Made by a program: the position numbers and the translations under genes. The notes beneath the pieces were generated by a model. That model did not search any database, was not told where the DNA came from, and saw nothing but the letters and a program-made list of their open reading frames with translations. Source: Micrococcales bacterium (lineage in GTDB: Bacteria > Actinomycetota > Actinomycetes > Actinomycetales > Microbacteriaceae). From it: a stretch of DNA of 64,000 bases. Location of the stretch: NCBI GenBank assembly GCA_017306245.1, contig JAFKIY010000003.1, positions 62,001 to 126,000 on the forward strand, given 5' to 3'. This document shows positions 53,753 through 64,000 of this stretch, piece after piece. Every line of letters starts with the position of its first letter. The stretch's first letter is position 1.

Positions 53753-55444
53753 CCTGAGCATGACATGAAACCACGATCCCGCGCCGTCACGGACGGCATC
53801 GAGGCGATGGCCGCGCGCGGCATGTTGCGCGCGGTGGGCATGGGGGATGCGGATTGGGAGAAACCCCAGATCGGGATTGCGAGCTCCTGGAACGAGATCA
53901 CGCCGTGCAATTTGAGCCTCGACCGGCTCGCCCAGGCCTCCAAGGAGGGCGTGCACTCCGGCGGCGGGTACCCGCTGCAGTTCGGCACGATCTCCGTCTC
54001 CGACGGCATCGCCATGGGCCATGAGGGCATGCATTTCTCGCTCGTGAGCCGGGAAGTGATCGCCGACTCGGTGGAAACCGTCATGATGGCCGAACGTCTC
54101 GACGGTTCCGTTCTGCTAGCCGGATGCGACAAATCCCTCCCCGGAATGCTCATGGCTGCCGCCCGGCTGGACCTCGCCTCCGTCTTCCTGTACGCCGGAA
54201 CCATTGCACCGGGCTGGGTCAAACTCTCCGACGGCACCGAGAAGGATGTCACGATCATCGACTCCTTCGAGGCCGTCGGCGCCGTGAATGCCGGCACCAT
54301 GTCGGAGCTCGACGCGTACCGGATCGAGTGCGCGATCGCCCCTGGCGAAGGTGCCTGCGGTGGAATGTACACGGCCAACACGATGGCGTGCGCCGCCGAA
54401 GCCCTCGGGATGAGCCTGCCGGGCTCCGCGGCCCCGCCCGCCGCCGACCGTCGCCGCGACTACTTCGCGCACCGCTCCGGCGAGGCCGTCGTGAACATGC
54501 TTCGCCTCGGAATCACGGCGCGCGACATCCTCACGAAGAAAGCGTTCGAGAACGCGATCGCCGTGTCGATGGCGTTCGGCGGCTCGACAAACGTGATCCT
54601 GCACCTGCTCGCGATCGCGCGCGAAGCGGATGTCGACCTCACGCTCGCCGACTTCAACCGCATCGGCGACAAAACGCCGCACATCGGTGACCTGAAACCG
54701 TTCGGCAAGTACGTCATGAATGATGTCGACCGGCACGGCGGGGTTCCCGTCGTCATGAAGGCGCTCCTCGATGCCGGGCTCATCCACGGCGACGCCCTCA
54801 CCGTGACCGGAAAAACGGTGGCCGAGAACCTCGCGGAAATCAACCCGTTGCCGCTCGACGGCGAAGTGATCCGCACCCTCGACAACCCCATCCACCCCAC
54901 CGGCGGACTCACAATCCTGCACGGCACGTTTGCCCCGGATGGAGCAGTCGTGAAAACCGCCGGGTTCGACCTCGAGGTCTTCGAGGGCCCCGCGCGGGTA
55001 TTCGAGCGCGAACGTGCGGCCATGGACGCGCTTGCCGAAGGCCGAATCGAGAAAGGCGACGTGGTCGTCATCCGGTACGAAGGGCCCAAGGGCGGTCCCG
55101 GCATGCGGGAGATGCTCGCCATCACCGCGGCGATCAAGGGCGCGGGGCTCGGAAAAGATGTATTACTCTTGACGGACGGCAGATTCTCAGGCGGCACAAC
55201 CGGCCTGTGCATCGGCCACATAGCTCCCGAAGCGGTGGATGCAGGACCCATCGCCTTCGTGCGCGATGGTGATCTGATACGGGTCGATATCGCAGCTCGC
55301 TCGCTCGACCTACTGGTCGAACCGGCAGAACTCGAAGCTCGCCGCACCGGCTGGGCTCCGCTTCCCCCGCGCTACACCCGTGGCGTCCTCGCAAAATACT
55401 CCAAACTCGTGCACTCCGCCGCCGAGGGCGCGATCACGGGGTAG
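53750..55444 (+). CDS. ilvD: Dihydroxy-acid dehydratase
   Basis: Iron-sulfur enzyme dehydrating 2,3-dihydroxy-isovalerate and -methylvalerate, the third step of valine and isoleucine synthesis. 564 residues. Cluster cysteines appear in [32 protein letters not shown] and [21 protein letters not shown]-terminal [20 protein letters not shown] is the family signature. The ATG at 53,750 was chosen because homology starts there and a -10 box lies 7 nt upstream. The other ilv genes follow in order. Confidence 0.97.
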   Translation: MPEHDMKPRSRAVTDGIEAMAARGMLRAVGMGDADWEKPQIGIASSWNEITPCNLSLDRLAQASKEGVHSGGGYPLQFGTISVSDGIAMGHEGMHFSLVSREVIADSVETVMMAERLDGSVLLAGCDKSLPGMLMAAARLDLASVFLYAGTIAPGWVKLSDGTEKDVTIIDSFEAVGAVNAGTMSELDAYRIECAIAPGEGACGGMYTANTMACAAEALGMSLPGSAAPPAADRRRDYFAHRSGEAVVNMLRLGITARDILTKKAFENAIAVSMAFGGSTNVILHLLAIAREADVDLTLADFNRIGDKTPHIGDLKPFGKYVMNDVDRHGGVPVVMKALLDAGLIHGDALTVTGKTVAENLAEINPLPLDGEVIRTLDNPIHPTGGLTILHGTFAPDGAVVKTAGFDLEVFEGPARVFERERAAMDALAEGRIEKGDVVVIRYEGPKGGPGMREMLAITAAIKGAGLGKDVLLLTDGRFSGGTTGLCIGHIAPEAVDAGPIAFVRDGDLIRVDIAARSLDLLVEPAELEARRTGWAPLPPRYTRGVLAKYSKLVHSAAEGAITG

Positions 55445-55519
55445 CCGCACGCCCAGCGCTGCACGCCGGGATGCACTCCGACACCACCGCAGCGGACAAC
55501 CACAAAGGACACTCAACCC

Positions 55520-57370
55520 ATGCCCACGGAATCGAAGCCCGTGCCAACCAAGCCGAAGGTGACGGACTCGCTCGTGCCGCCGAAGAAGACGGCAGGCACG
55601 GCGAAAGCGGCGAGCACCGCGAAACCTGAGATCCTGACCGGGTCCGGCGCGATCCTGCGTTCCCTCGAGAATCTGGGAATCAAAGAGGTCTTCGGCCTGC
55701 CGGGCGGGGCGATCATGCCGTTCTACGACGAGCTCATGTCGTCAACCACCATCCGCCACATCCTGGTTCGGCACGAGCAGGGCGCCGGCCACGCCGCGGA
55801 GGGCTACGCGTCGTCGACCGGCAAAGTCGGCGTGGCCATCGCGACGAGCGGGCCCGGCGCCACAAACCTGGTCACCGCGATCGCGGATGCGCACATGGAC
55901 TCGGTGCCCCTGCTGGCGATCACCGGCCAGGTGTTCTCGACGTCGATGGGCACGGACGCGTTCCAGGAGGTCGACATCGTCGGCATTGCCATGCCGATCA
56001 CGAAGCATTCCTTCCTCGTGACCAAAGCGGAGGACATTCCGGCGACGATCGCCGCCGCGTACCTCATCGCCTCGTCCGGGCGGCCGGGGCCTGTGCTCGT
56101 GGACGTCACGAAGGATGCGCAGCAGAACAGCGCGCCATTCGTGTGGCCGCCCACGATCGACCTTCCGGGGTACCGGCCGGTGACGAAAGCCCACGGAAAG
56201 CAGATTCAGGCCGCGGCGAAGCTCATCGCAGAGGCGAAGCGGCCCGTGTTCTACGTGGGTGGCGGAGTCATCCGGGCCGAGGCATCCAAGGAACTGTTCG
56301 CGCTCGTCGAGAAGACCGGCGTCCCCGTCGTGACCACGCTCATGGCGCGCGGCGCATTCCCCGATTCGCATAAACAGCATTTGGGTATGCCGGGGATGCA
56401 CGGGACTGTACCGGCGGTCCTTGCCCTGCAGGAGGCGGACGTGCTCATCGCCCTGGGGGCGCGGTTCGACGATCGGGTGACGGGAAAGCCGAGCGAGTTC
56501 GCCCCCGACGCGACCGTCATCCACGTGGATGTGGATCCGGCGGAGATTTCGAAGATCCGCGTCGCCGACGTGCCGATCGTGGGCGATGCCAAGGATGTCA
56601 TTGCCGACCTTACGTCGGCGTACGCGGATGCAGTCAAAAAGGTCACGCCAGACATTTCGGCGTGGTGGAAACGCTTGGACGAGCTGAAGGCGCGGTTCCC
56701 GCTCGGCTATGACGAACCGGAGGACGGCCTGCTGTCTCCGCAGTATGTCATCGAGCGCATCGGGGCGATCACCGGGCCGGAGGCGATCTACGCCGCCGGC
56801 GTTGGCCAGCATCAGATGTGGGCTGCCCAGTACATCAAGTACGAGCGGCCCAACGCGTGGCTGAACTCGGGCGGTGCGGGCACCATGGGGTACGGCGTGC
56901 CCGCGGCGATGGGCGCGAAAGTGGCGAACCCCGACCGCACGGTGTGGGCGATCGACGGCGACGGTTGCTTCCAGATGACGAATCAGGAGCTCGCCACCTG
57001 CACGATCAACGACATCCCGATCAAGGTCGCGATCATCAACAACTCTTCGCTCGGGATGGTGCGCCAGTGGCAGACGCTGTTCTACAACGGCCGCCACTCG
57101 TTCACCGACCTGAACACCGGGCACGACACCGTCATGATCCCCGACTTCGTGAAGCTCGCCGAAGCGTATGGCGCTCTCGGCATCCGCGTCACGAAGAAGG
57201 AGGAAGTGGATGCGGCCATCACGCTCGCGAACGAGACGAACGACCGGCCCGTCGTGATCGATTTCATCGTGAGCGCGGATGCGATGGTGTGGCCGATGGT
57301 GCCGCAGGGGGTGGGCAACTCGAGCGTGCAGTATGCGCGGGAAAAAGCGCCGGAATGGGAGGAGGAGTAG
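55520..57370 (+). CDS. ilvB: Acetolactate synthase large subunit
   Basis: Thiamine-diphosphate enzyme condensing two pyruvates to acetolactate (or pyruvate with 2-oxobutyrate). 616 residues with a 35-residue Pro/Lys/Thr-rich extension before [16 protein letters not shown]. Motifs: [32 protein letters not shown] (catalytic Glu), [11 protein letters not shown], and the ThDP motif [17 protein letters not shown] ending [18 protein letters not shown] precedes the ATG. It is followed by ilvN after 2 bp. Confidence 0.97.
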   Translation: MPTESKPVPTKPKVTDSLVPPKKTAGTAKAASTAKPEILTGSGAILRSLENLGIKEVFGLPGGAIMPFYDELMSSTTIRHILVRHEQGAGHAAEGYASSTGKVGVAIATSGPGATNLVTAIADAHMDSVPLLAITGQVFSTSMGTDAFQEVDIVGIAMPITKHSFLVTKAEDIPATIAAAYLIASSGRPGPVLVDVTKDAQQNSAPFVWPPTIDLPGYRPVTKAHGKQIQAAAKLIAEAKRPVFYVGGGVIRAEASKELFALVEKTGVPVVTTLMARGAFPDSHKQHLGMPGMHGTVPAVLALQEADVLIALGARFDDRVTGKPSEFAPDATVIHVDVDPAEISKIRVADVPIVGDAKDVIADLTSAYADAVKKVTPDISAWWKRLDELKARFPLGYDEPEDGLLSPQYVIERIGAITGPEAIYAAGVGQHQMWAAQYIKYERPNAWLNSGGAGTMGYGVPAAMGAKVANPDRTVWAIDGDGCFQMTNQELATCTINDIPIKVAIINNSSLGMVRQWQTLFYNGRHSFTDLNTGHDTVMIPDFVKLAEAYGALGIRVTKKEEVDAAITLANETNDRPVVIDFIVSADAMVWPMVPQGVGNSSVQYAREKAPEWEEE

Positions 57371-57372
57371 CC

Positions 57373-57879
57373 ATGAGCCACGTTCTGTCCATGCTCGTCG
57401 AGGACAAGCCGGGCCTCCTCACCCGCGTCGCAGGGCTGTTCGCCCGCCGCGGCTTCAACATCGAGTCCCTCGCGGTCGGCAAGAGCGAGATTCCCGGGCT
57501 GTCCAGGATCACGGTCGTCGTCGATGTCGAGCAGGGCCCGCTCGAGCAGGTGACGAAACAGTTGAACAAACTGATCAACGTCATCAAGATCGTCGAGCTC
57601 GACCCGGCCCAGACGGTGGAGAGGGAGCACCTCCTCATCAAGGTGAAAGTCGACAACACGACGCGCAGCCAGATTCTGGAGGCCACGAACCTGTTCCGGG
57701 CGCGCATCGTCGACGTGTCGACGGATGCGCTCGTGATCGAGGTCACGGGCGACACTGCCAAGACGCAGGCGCTGCTGCGGGTGCTGGAGCCGTACGGAAT
57801 CCGGGAGATCGCGCAGTCCGGCCTTCTCGCGATGGGGCGCGGCCCCAAGAGCATCACCGAACGCGTTTACAAGAACTGA
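57373..57879 (+). CDS. ilvN: Acetolactate synthase small (regulatory) subunit
   Basis: 168-residue subunit giving valine feedback control. N-terminal ACT domain (HVLSMLVEDKPGLLTRVAGL, FARRGFNIESLAVGKSEIPG) and C-terminal regulatory half (EREHLLIKVKVDN, EPYGIREIAQSGLLAMGRG). GGAGGAG in the end of ilvB serves as ribosome site. Confidence 0.97.
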   Translation: MSHVLSMLVEDKPGLLTRVAGLFARRGFNIESLAVGKSEIPGLSRITVVVDVEQGPLEQVTKQLNKLINVIKIVELDPAQTVEREHLLIKVKVDNTTRSQILEATNLFRARIVDVSTDALVIEVTGDTAKTQALLRVLEPYGIREIAQSGLLAMGRGPKSITERVYKN

Positions 57880-58935
<1,056 letters not shown>

Positions 58936-58978
58936 CGCGCTGGTGACCGCACCGTAGTGGCAACTCTTTCTCGTGTGT

Positions 58979-59060
58979 CCGAAATGCAGGACTTTGAGGC
59001 GCCCGGTCGCGAATTTGCGGGCCATTCCGGGCTGCGAGACGCGGAAGTCCTGCATTTCGG
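58979..59060. repeat. Long inverted repeat after ilvC
   Basis: Perfect 16-bp arms CCGAAATGCAGGACTT (58,979-58,994) and AAGTCCTGCATTTCGG (59,045-59,060) around a 50-bp GC-rich centre that contains smaller complementary pieces (CCCGG/CCGGG). It could end the ilv transcript, or be a copy of a dispersed palindromic element. It lies between ilvC and a leaderless small membrane-protein gene. Confidence 0.8.
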
Positions 59061-59075
59061 GCGGGGCAGACACGG

Positions 59076-59090
59076 TAGGGTTTCGACATG
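59076..59090 (+). promoter_or_regulatory. Leaderless promoter of membrane protein gene
   Basis: TAGGGT -10 box at 59,076-59,081, 6 nt before the ATG at 59,088. Confidence 0.5.
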
Positions 59091-59492
59091 AGCACGGATC
59101 CGGATGAGGATGCCCTGAGCTGGTCGGGCGAAACCGACCCGACGCATGTCGCGGCGCCCGTCACCGGGAAACAACAGCTCGCCGGAACCCTCGACGAGCG
59201 CGCCGATGCGGCGAATCCGGTGCTGCTCGTCGTCATGGGAATTCTTGCCGGCGTCTACCTGCTGTATGCGATCGGCTGGATCATCTTCGGCTTTTCAACC
59301 AGAGTTCCCGTACAGGGGGCATTTTTCGCCATCATGTATCAAGTTGGAGTGGCGTTGGCCATCGCAAGCCCATTTCTTTGGGCCGCCGCAACGTGGCTTC
59401 GAGTGAAGAATTCCATGTTGCGTGTGTTGTGGCTGTTTGTGGGGGTATTAGTTTTGGCTCCCTGGCCGTTCATCGTCGGCGGATTGGGGTAG
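59088..59492 (+). CDS. Three-helix membrane protein
   Basis: A 134-residue protein with an acidic cytoplasmic N-terminus (about 45 residues) and three membrane helices (VLLVVMGILAGVYLLYAIGW, YQVGVALAIASPFLWAAATW, LRVLWLFVGVLVLAPWPFIV). Similar proteins are common next to ilvC/serA in Microbacteriaceae as far as I recall; function unknown. The 3' two thirds look less GC-rich than surrounding genes. Confidence 0.8.
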   Translation: MSTDPDEDALSWSGETDPTHVAAPVTGKQQLAGTLDERADAANPVLLVVMGILAGVYLLYAIGWIIFGFSTRVPVQGAFFAIMYQVGVALAIASPFLWAAATWLRVKNSMLRVLWLFVGVLVLAPWPFIVGGLG

Positions 59493-59496
59493 TCCT

Positions 59497-59940
59497 ATGG
59501 CAGGCAAGAAGCCGAAGGCACCGCAGACGGGTGCCGCAGCAACGGTATCCTCCGCTTCGGCACCCGCCGAGTCTTCGCAAAAAGAAAATCAAGCGCAGAA
59601 GAAAACGCCGTGGTTCCGATTCACCGTGATGATTCTCTTTGGAATCGTCTATGCGTGGAACCTGTTCTCCGCTTTCACAAACTTCTTCGGGGTATTAGAC
59701 AAACTGTCATCGATCAACCAGGTTCGTTCGCAAAATAGTTTCACGCTAGTTGACACCCCTTGGTTCCCACTCATTGTTAATCTGGCTCTTCCGGTAATCG
59801 TGTTCGTTCTTGCACTGTGGATTTCACGGCGCCGTAGCGTGGGAATTCTGGCAGTGATGCTTCTGACTGGACTCGGGGTCGTAGCGGCGGTGAACCTCAG
59901 CCTCATCGCTTACGTACAGGCCGTCGTGCCGCCATTTTGA
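59497..59940 (+). CDS. Membrane protein, partner of preceding gene
   Basis: A 147-residue protein: Ala/Pro/Lys-rich N-terminus (PKAPQTGAAATVSSASAPAE), then three helices (FTVMILFGIVYAWNLFSAFT, LIVNLALPVIVFVLALWISR, LLTGLGVVAAVNLSLIAYVQ). It starts 4 bp after the previous gene and is surely co-transcribed. Base composition is AT-richer than the neighbours. Function unknown. Confidence 0.75.
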   Translation: MAGKKPKAPQTGAAATVSSASAPAESSQKENQAQKKTPWFRFTVMILFGIVYAWNLFSAFTNFFGVLDKLSSINQVRSQNSFTLVDTPWFPLIVNLALPVIVFVLALWISRRRSVGILAVMLLTGLGVVAAVNLSLIAYVQAVVPPF

Positions 59941-59955
59941 TCACTTCGATGCGGG

Positions 59956-60357
59956 TCAGATGAGGACTCCTGCCACCACAAGCAGGATGATCAGCACGAT
60001 CTGACCGATGAGCCGCGGAATCAGCGGAAACGCGGCCCGCCCGAAACGTTCGCGATGTGCAGCCGCGTACGCGTTCGCGGGGAACACCGCGACGAGAAAC
60101 ACGATGAGGCAGATCGACGCCGCGAGAACGGTCGGCGGGTAGAGCAGCCCGAGTCCGCCGGCGATCTCGCACAGCCCGGTGAAGATCACGAGGTTGCGCG
60201 GGCTCGCGACCCCCTTCCATCGCAGCGGGGGAGGAATCATGGCGGCCATGGTGCGCTGAACGGCGGGCAGAAAGTGGGTCACACCCATCCCGATGAACGC
60301 CATCGCGAGCAGGATGCGGATCGCCATTCCGATGACGCCTGGCGCAACAATGTCCAT
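59956..60357 (-). CDS. DoxX-like membrane protein
   Basis: A 133-residue four-helix membrane protein of the DoxX/DoxD-like kind: AIRILLAMAFIGMGVTHFLP, FTGLCEIAGGLGLLYP, SICLIVFLVAVFPANAYAAA and LIGQIVLIILLVVAGVLI. DoxX-like proteins are linked to quinone or sulfur redox chemistry in some bacteria, but most are uncharacterised. The start at 60,357 excludes an upstream part overlapping the serA region. Confidence 0.8.
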   Translation of the reverse strand: MDIVAPGVIGMAIRILLAMAFIGMGVTHFLPAVQRTMAAMIPPPLRWKGVASPRNLVIFTGLCEIAGGLGLLYPPTVLAASICLIVFLVAVFPANAYAAAHRERFGRAAFPLIPRLIGQIVLIILLVVAGVLI

Positions 60358-60449
60358 GGCACCATTCTGCAGCCAGTAGAGTGGTGACCTATCCGGCGCC
60401 CCACGGTCGCGGCGCACGTGCCCATTGCCGCAATTGAAGGACGCTCGCC

Positions 60450-62039
60450 GTGCCCAAGCCCGTCGTACTGATCGCTGAAGAACTTTCCCCGGCCACCGTG
60501 GATGCGCTGGGTCCTGACTTCGACATCCGCACCATCGACGGCACGGACCGGGCGGCGCTCCTCGAGGCATTGCCGGAGGCGAGCGCAATTCTGATCCGCT
60601 CCGCCACCCGCATCGACCCGGAGGCGATCTCCGCGGGCAAGCAGTTGAAGGTCATTGCACGCGCCGGGGTTGGCCTGGACAACGTCGACGTGAAGGCGGC
60701 GACGGAGGCGGGAGTCATGGTCGTCAACGCGCCGACCTCGAACATCGTGTCCGCGGCCGAGCTCGCGATCGGCCACCTGCTTTCCCTCGCGCGGTTCATC
60801 CCGGATGCGAACCAGTCGGCGAAAGCGGGGGAGTGGAAGCGGTCGGCGTTCACCGGGACCGAGCTGTTCGAGAAGACGATCGGCATTATCGGCCTCGGAC
60901 GCATCGGAACGCTCGTCGCCCAGCGGCTCGCGAGTTTCGATGCGACGATCATCGCGTACGACCCCTACGTCACGCCCGTGCGCGCGCAACAGCTGGGCGT
61001 GCACCTGGCGACCCTCGACGAGGTCATGGAACGCTCCGACTTCATCACGATCCACATTCCCCGCACACCGGAAACCACCGGTCTGATCGGTGCCGCGGAG
61101 TTCGCGAAGGCGAAACCTTCTTTGCGGATCGTGAACTGCAGCCGCGGCGGCATCATCGACGAAGACGCGCTCGTGGACGCCCTGACGTCGCGGCGCATCG
61201 CCGGGGCCGGCCTCGACGTGTTCGTCAACGAACCGCCGAACGGTTCCGCGTTACTGGCGCTCGACAACATCATCCTCACCCCGCACTTGGGCGCATCCAC
61301 CGATGAAGCGCAGGAGAAGGCGGGAGTTTCCGTCGCACGCAGTGTTCGGCTCGCCCTCGACGGCGAACTCGTCCCGGATGCCGTGAACGTCGCCGGCGGC
61401 ATCATCGACTCGTCCGTACGCCCCGGCATCCCGCTCATGGAGAAGCTCGGGCAGGTGTTTGCCGGACTCGCCGACAGCCCGGTCACGAGCATCGACGTCG
61501 AGGTGCGGGGCGAAATCGTCGAGTTCGACGTGAACGTGCTGAAGCTCGCCGCGCTCAAGGGTTACTTCACGAACATCGTGAGCGAATCCGTTTCCTATGT
61601 GAACGCCCCGCTCCTGGCTGACACGCGCGGCATCCCGGTGCGGCTCGTCACGGATGCGGTGAGCGACGAGTACCGCAACCTGTTGACGATTCGCGGCGGA
61701 CTGGCCGACGGCACCGAAATCTCCGTATCCGGAACCCTCACCGGCACGAAGCAGATCGAGAAGATCGTGGAGATCAACGGGTACGACGTGGAGGTGCCCG
61801 TCGCCGACCACCTCATCGTCATGATCTACGCCGACCGGCCGGGCATTGTCGCCATCTTCGGGCGCGAGTTCGGCGACGCGGGGATCAACATCGCCGGCAT
61901 GCAGGTGAGCCGCAAGGTCGCCGGCGGCCAGGCGCTGTGCGTGCTGACGGTGGATTCGCCAGTTCCGGACGGGCTGCTCAGCGCGCTCCGCACCGAGATC
62001 GACGCTGAACTGATGCGCGAAATCGACATCACCGAGTAA
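60450..62039 (+). CDS. serA: D-3-phosphoglycerate dehydrogenase
   Basis: First enzyme of serine synthesis (3-phosphoglycerate to 3-phosphohydroxypyruvate, NAD). 529 residues, the long type 1 form: catalytic and Rossmann domains (ARAGVGLDNVDVKAATEAGV, GIIGLGRIGTLVAQRL, NCSRGGIIDEDALVDAL, HLGASTDEAQEKAG), an intervening ASB domain, and a C-terminal ACT domain for serine (LIVMIYADRPGIVAIFGREF). GTG start with GAAGGAC upstream. Confidence 0.97.
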   Translation: MPKPVVLIAEELSPATVDALGPDFDIRTIDGTDRAALLEALPEASAILIRSATRIDPEAISAGKQLKVIARAGVGLDNVDVKAATEAGVMVVNAPTSNIVSAAELAIGHLLSLARFIPDANQSAKAGEWKRSAFTGTELFEKTIGIIGLGRIGTLVAQRLASFDATIIAYDPYVTPVRAQQLGVHLATLDEVMERSDFITIHIPRTPETTGLIGAAEFAKAKPSLRIVNCSRGGIIDEDALVDALTSRRIAGAGLDVFVNEPPNGSALLALDNIILTPHLGASTDEAQEKAGVSVARSVRLALDGELVPDAVNVAGGIIDSSVRPGIPLMEKLGQVFAGLADSPVTSIDVEVRGEIVEFDVNVLKLAALKGYFTNIVSESVSYVNAPLLADTRGIPVRLVTDAVSDEYRNLLTIRGGLADGTEISVSGTLTGTKQIEKIVEINGYDVEVPVADHLIVMIYADRPGIVAIFGREFGDAGINIAGMQVSRKVAGGQALCVLTVDSPVPDGLLSALRTEIDAELMREIDITE

Positions 62040-62079
62040 CAGGCCCGCGAAGCTGGCAGCGGATCGCCGGGCGCGACAG

Positions 62080-62106
62080 CGGCCCGGCAGAATACCTGCC
62101 GGGCCG
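62080..62106. terminator. Bidirectional terminator serA / DUF6458
   Basis: 11-bp stem CGGCCCGGCAG / CTGCCGGGCCG with loop AATAC, extended outward by CGACAG/CTGTCG. It lies between the convergent ends of serA and the DUF6458 gene. Confidence 0.85.
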
Positions 62107-62128
62107 CCCTGTCGTGCCCCCGTGACGC

Positions 62129-62392
62129 TTAGAGGAGCGGGTCAGAGGTACTGCTGTCCGACCGCGTCTCGCGCTCGGTCACCTGCTCACCCCGCCCGTC
62201 GATGTGACGCACGGTTTCCGTGCTCGAACGCTTCCGCAGGACGAGAATCAGCGAAATGACGAACACGACGACCCCGGCGCCCATCAGAATGTAGCCGATC
62301 ATGTCGAAGTCGACCCAGGCGTTGTCGAGGTTGATCGCGAACGTTGAGATAGCTCCGATCACGAAGAGGGCTATTCCGGATCCAATTCCCAT
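62129..62392 (-). CDS. DUF6458 family membrane protein
   Basis: An 87-residue protein with two helices (IGSGIALFVIGAISTFAINL, MIGYILMGAGVVVFVISLIL) and a polar tail with RHIDGRGEQVTERETRSD. The pattern GIGSGIALFVIGAI...WVDFDMIGYILMGAG is that of DUF6458, common and uncharacterised in actinobacteria. Well-spaced AAAGGAA upstream. Confidence 0.88.
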   Translation of the reverse strand: MGIGSGIALFVIGAISTFAINLDNAWVDFDMIGYILMGAGVVVFVISLILVLRKRSSTETVRHIDGRGEQVTERETRSDSSTSDPLL

Positions 62393-62488
62393 TGTCTCTG
62401 TTCCTTTCCCTAGAGCTCCTCACCATTCCGGTACCGCATGTGATTTCCCTGTGTGAAGGCTGGATGCTCTCTGTGCCGGTCTGCCGGA

Positions 62489-62504
62489 TAGGCTCGGTCC
62501 CGTG
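62489..62504 (+). promoter_or_regulatory. Leaderless promoter of DUF2207 gene
   Basis: TAGGCT -10 box at 62,489-62,494, 7 nt before the GTG at 62,502. Confidence 0.5.
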
Positions 62505-64000
62505 AAGCGACTGCCCCGACATCTCACCGCGGCGGTCGCAGCATTTCTCCTCGCTGTTCCGCTCGCCGTCGTGCTTGGCGGTGCGGCGATCGACGGGCCA
62601 GCGGCGGCCCCAGCAGGGGTGCAGGATTTCACATTCGACTCGTACTCGGCCGACTACTACCTCGCGCGCGACGCCGAAGGCCACTCGACGCTGCGCACCG
62701 TGGAGACGTTCGTCGCGAGATTCCCCGACGTCGACCAGAACCGGGGCATGATCCGCGCCATCCCGAACGACTACGACGGCGTTCCCTTGCACACGACCGT
62801 GCTGTCGGTTGTGGATGAGGACGGCGTCGCAGTGCCGTACGAGGAAACGGTCGCCGGCGGGTTCACCGAACTCGCACTCGGAACCGACGAGTACGTTCAC
62901 GGGCGCACCACCTACACGATCAGCTACACGCAACACAACGTGGTGAGGGCGTTTCCGGACACGAACGACGACGAGTTCTACTGGGACACGAACGGCACAG
63001 GGTTCAACCAGCCGTTCGGGTCCGTTTCCGCGCGCGTCCACCTCGACCCGGCTCTCACCGAGTTCCTGACCGGCAACACCGCGTGTTACCGCGGCGTGCA
63101 GGGTTCGACGGACACGTGCCAGATCACCCACGCACCGGATGCCGCCGGCGACCTGTTCACGGCATCCGTGCGAAACCTCGGGCCGGGCGAGAACCTCACC
63201 GTGGTCATCGGGTTCGCGCTGGGAACATTCGTCCAGGTGCCCGCAGAGGAGAACAGCAACGGAGGCGATCCGCTGGCCCCGTTCCAGCCGCAGATCACCC
63301 CGGCACCGTGGTGGTCGACTCTCGGCGCGATCCTCGCCTCGGCCTTCGCCGTTCTCGGCTCGGCGTTCACGATTGTCTGGCGGTTCGTCACGCCGAAGTC
63401 CGCCAAGGGCCGGGGCATCATCATCCCGCAGTACACGGTGCCGAAGGATCTGAATCTTCTCGAGGCCGCGGACATCCTCGGACGCCGCTGGTCCGGGGTC
63501 CCTGCGCAAATCGTGAGCTTCGCCGTGCGGGGAAAGCTGCGCATCCTCGACTATCCCGTGACCCGGAGCGGCGCTACGTACACGCTTCAGTTGCTCGACG
63601 ACACGGGCGTCGACGAGGAGGAGCGGGCCCTGCTTGCCGCGATTTTCGGCTCTCTTGATGTCGGCGCGGTGCAGGAGGTGGGCGTGATCGATGACGCAGC
63701 GGCCCGTGCGATCAGTTCGGTGAGTGCCCGCGCCCGCGGTCGTGTGATCGGCAGAGGTTTCAAGGCGAAGCGGAAGTCGCGCGTCGGATTCATTCTCGCC
63801 GGTGTGATGTTTCTGCTCATTTTCGTGGCCGCCGCGTTCTTCCTGTTCGCCGCGTTCTCCTTCGCCTTCAGCGGGTGGTGGCTCCTGGCCATCTTCCTTT
63901 CCTTCCTCGCCGTGTTCGTGTGCGCCGGTTTCGCCTGGCGCCCGGCAGTGTTGACCGAATCCGGGGCCGAAAGGCGGGACTACCTGCTGGGAATGCGCGA
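62502..64000 (+). CDS. DUF2207 membrane protein, 3' end cut by window
   Basis: About 500 residues visible, open to the last base. Signal peptide (HLTAAVAAFLLAVPLAVVLG), a beta-rich extracytoplasmic DUF2207 domain (FTFDSYSADYYLARDAEGHS, EYVHGRTTYTISYTQHNVVR, RNLGPGENLTVVIGFALGTF), a membrane helix (WSTLGAILASAFAVLGSAFT), a cytoplasmic part (IIIPQYTVPKDLNLLEAADI) and two more helices near 63,785-63,945. GTG start follows a -10 box. Such proteins often follow lemA elsewhere; here lemA is far away in the island. Confidence 0.88.
   Translation, partial: MKRLPRHLTAAVAAFLLAVPLAVVLGGAAIDGPAAAPAGVQDFTFDSYSADYYLARDAEGHSTLRTVETFVARFPDVDQNRGMIRAIPNDYDGVPLHTTVLSVVDEDGVAVPYEETVAGGFTELALGTDEYVHGRTTYTISYTQHNVVRAFPDTNDDEFYWDTNGTGFNQPFGSVSARVHLDPALTEFLTGNTACYRGVQGSTDTCQITHAPDAAGDLFTASVRNLGPGENLTVVIGFALGTFVQVPAEENSNGGDPLAPFQPQITPAPWWSTLGAILASAFAVLGSAFTIVWRFVTPKSAKGRGIIIPQYTVPKDLNLLEAADILGRRWSGVPAQIVSFAVRGKLRILDYPVTRSGATYTLQLLDDTGVDEEERALLAAIFGSLDVGAVQEVGVIDDAAARAISSVSARARGRVIGRGFKAKRKSRVGFILAGVMFLLIFVAAAFFLFAAFSFAFSGWWLLAIFLSFLAVFVCAGFAWRPAVLTESGAERRDYLLGMR

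Overview
The window is a piece of a high-GC actinobacterial chromosome. Gene content and order in the right-hand part (DUF222/HNH protein, otsA-otsB, ilvD-ilvB-ilvN-ilvC, serA, a DUF6458 protein, DUF2207) and the frequent leaderless starts suggest the Microbacteriaceae. I made no database comparison, so the family level is an inference.

Positions 1 to about 38,700 look like an accessory island rich in metal and stress genes. From the left it holds: the end of a zinc alcohol dehydrogenase; a leftward operon of a copper-type P-type ATPase, phosphoketolase, a beta-phosphoglucomutase/GH65 phosphorylase fusion and a type II (archaeal-type) GAPDH; a divergent copper operon (CsoR-family repressor, SHOCT protein, multicopper oxidase, DUF302) behind a perfect CsoR-type operator; another SHOCT protein and a geranylgeranyl-reductase-like flavoprotein; and a leftward overlapping operon of SHOCT, PepSY, OmpR-type regulator and histidine kinase. 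Next comes a scarred stretch (about 17.6-23.2 kb). It has a decayed cytochrome b/secreted-protein copy, an HMA protein, an IS with a twice-frameshifted transposase, a multicopper-oxidase/cupredoxin chimera, lemA and an IS256-like remnant.

Positions 23.2-31.2 kb form a stress cluster: a tandem universal stress protein divergent from a two-GAF DosS/DevS-type kinase and DosR/DevR-type regulator, the intact copy of the cytochrome b/secreted-protein pair, an HspR-like MerR regulator divergent from Hsp20, and small proteins including a glutaredoxin-like one. Positions 31.2-38.6 kb carry a DUF3105 protein, a DUF6153 protein, an M23 peptidase, a MerR-controlled HMA/P-type ATPase pair and a truncated thioredoxin. 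The island appears to end at a tRNA-Lys-like sequence (38,734-38,809) with an intact 3' half and a damaged 5' half and anticodon, as expected of an integration scar.

From 38.8 kb to the end the sequence looks like core genome: a beta-helix surface protein with an LAXTG-type sorting signal, small membrane proteins, a phosphoribosyltransferase, a kinase-like protein, a DUF222/HNH protein, a TetR-MMPL-YhgE efflux or envelope operon in which the MMPL protein has a degenerate ABC-ATPase-like tail, a sugar isomerase-like protein, trehalose synthesis, branched-chain amino acid synthesis, serA and the start of a DUF2207 protein.

The most interesting hypotheses are a transferred hypoxia/copper survival module in which a DosRS-type pair could control phosphoketolase, alcohol dehydrogenase, USP, Hsp20 and cation ATPase functions, and the MMPL-pseudoABC fusion. 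Neither can be proved from sequence alone.
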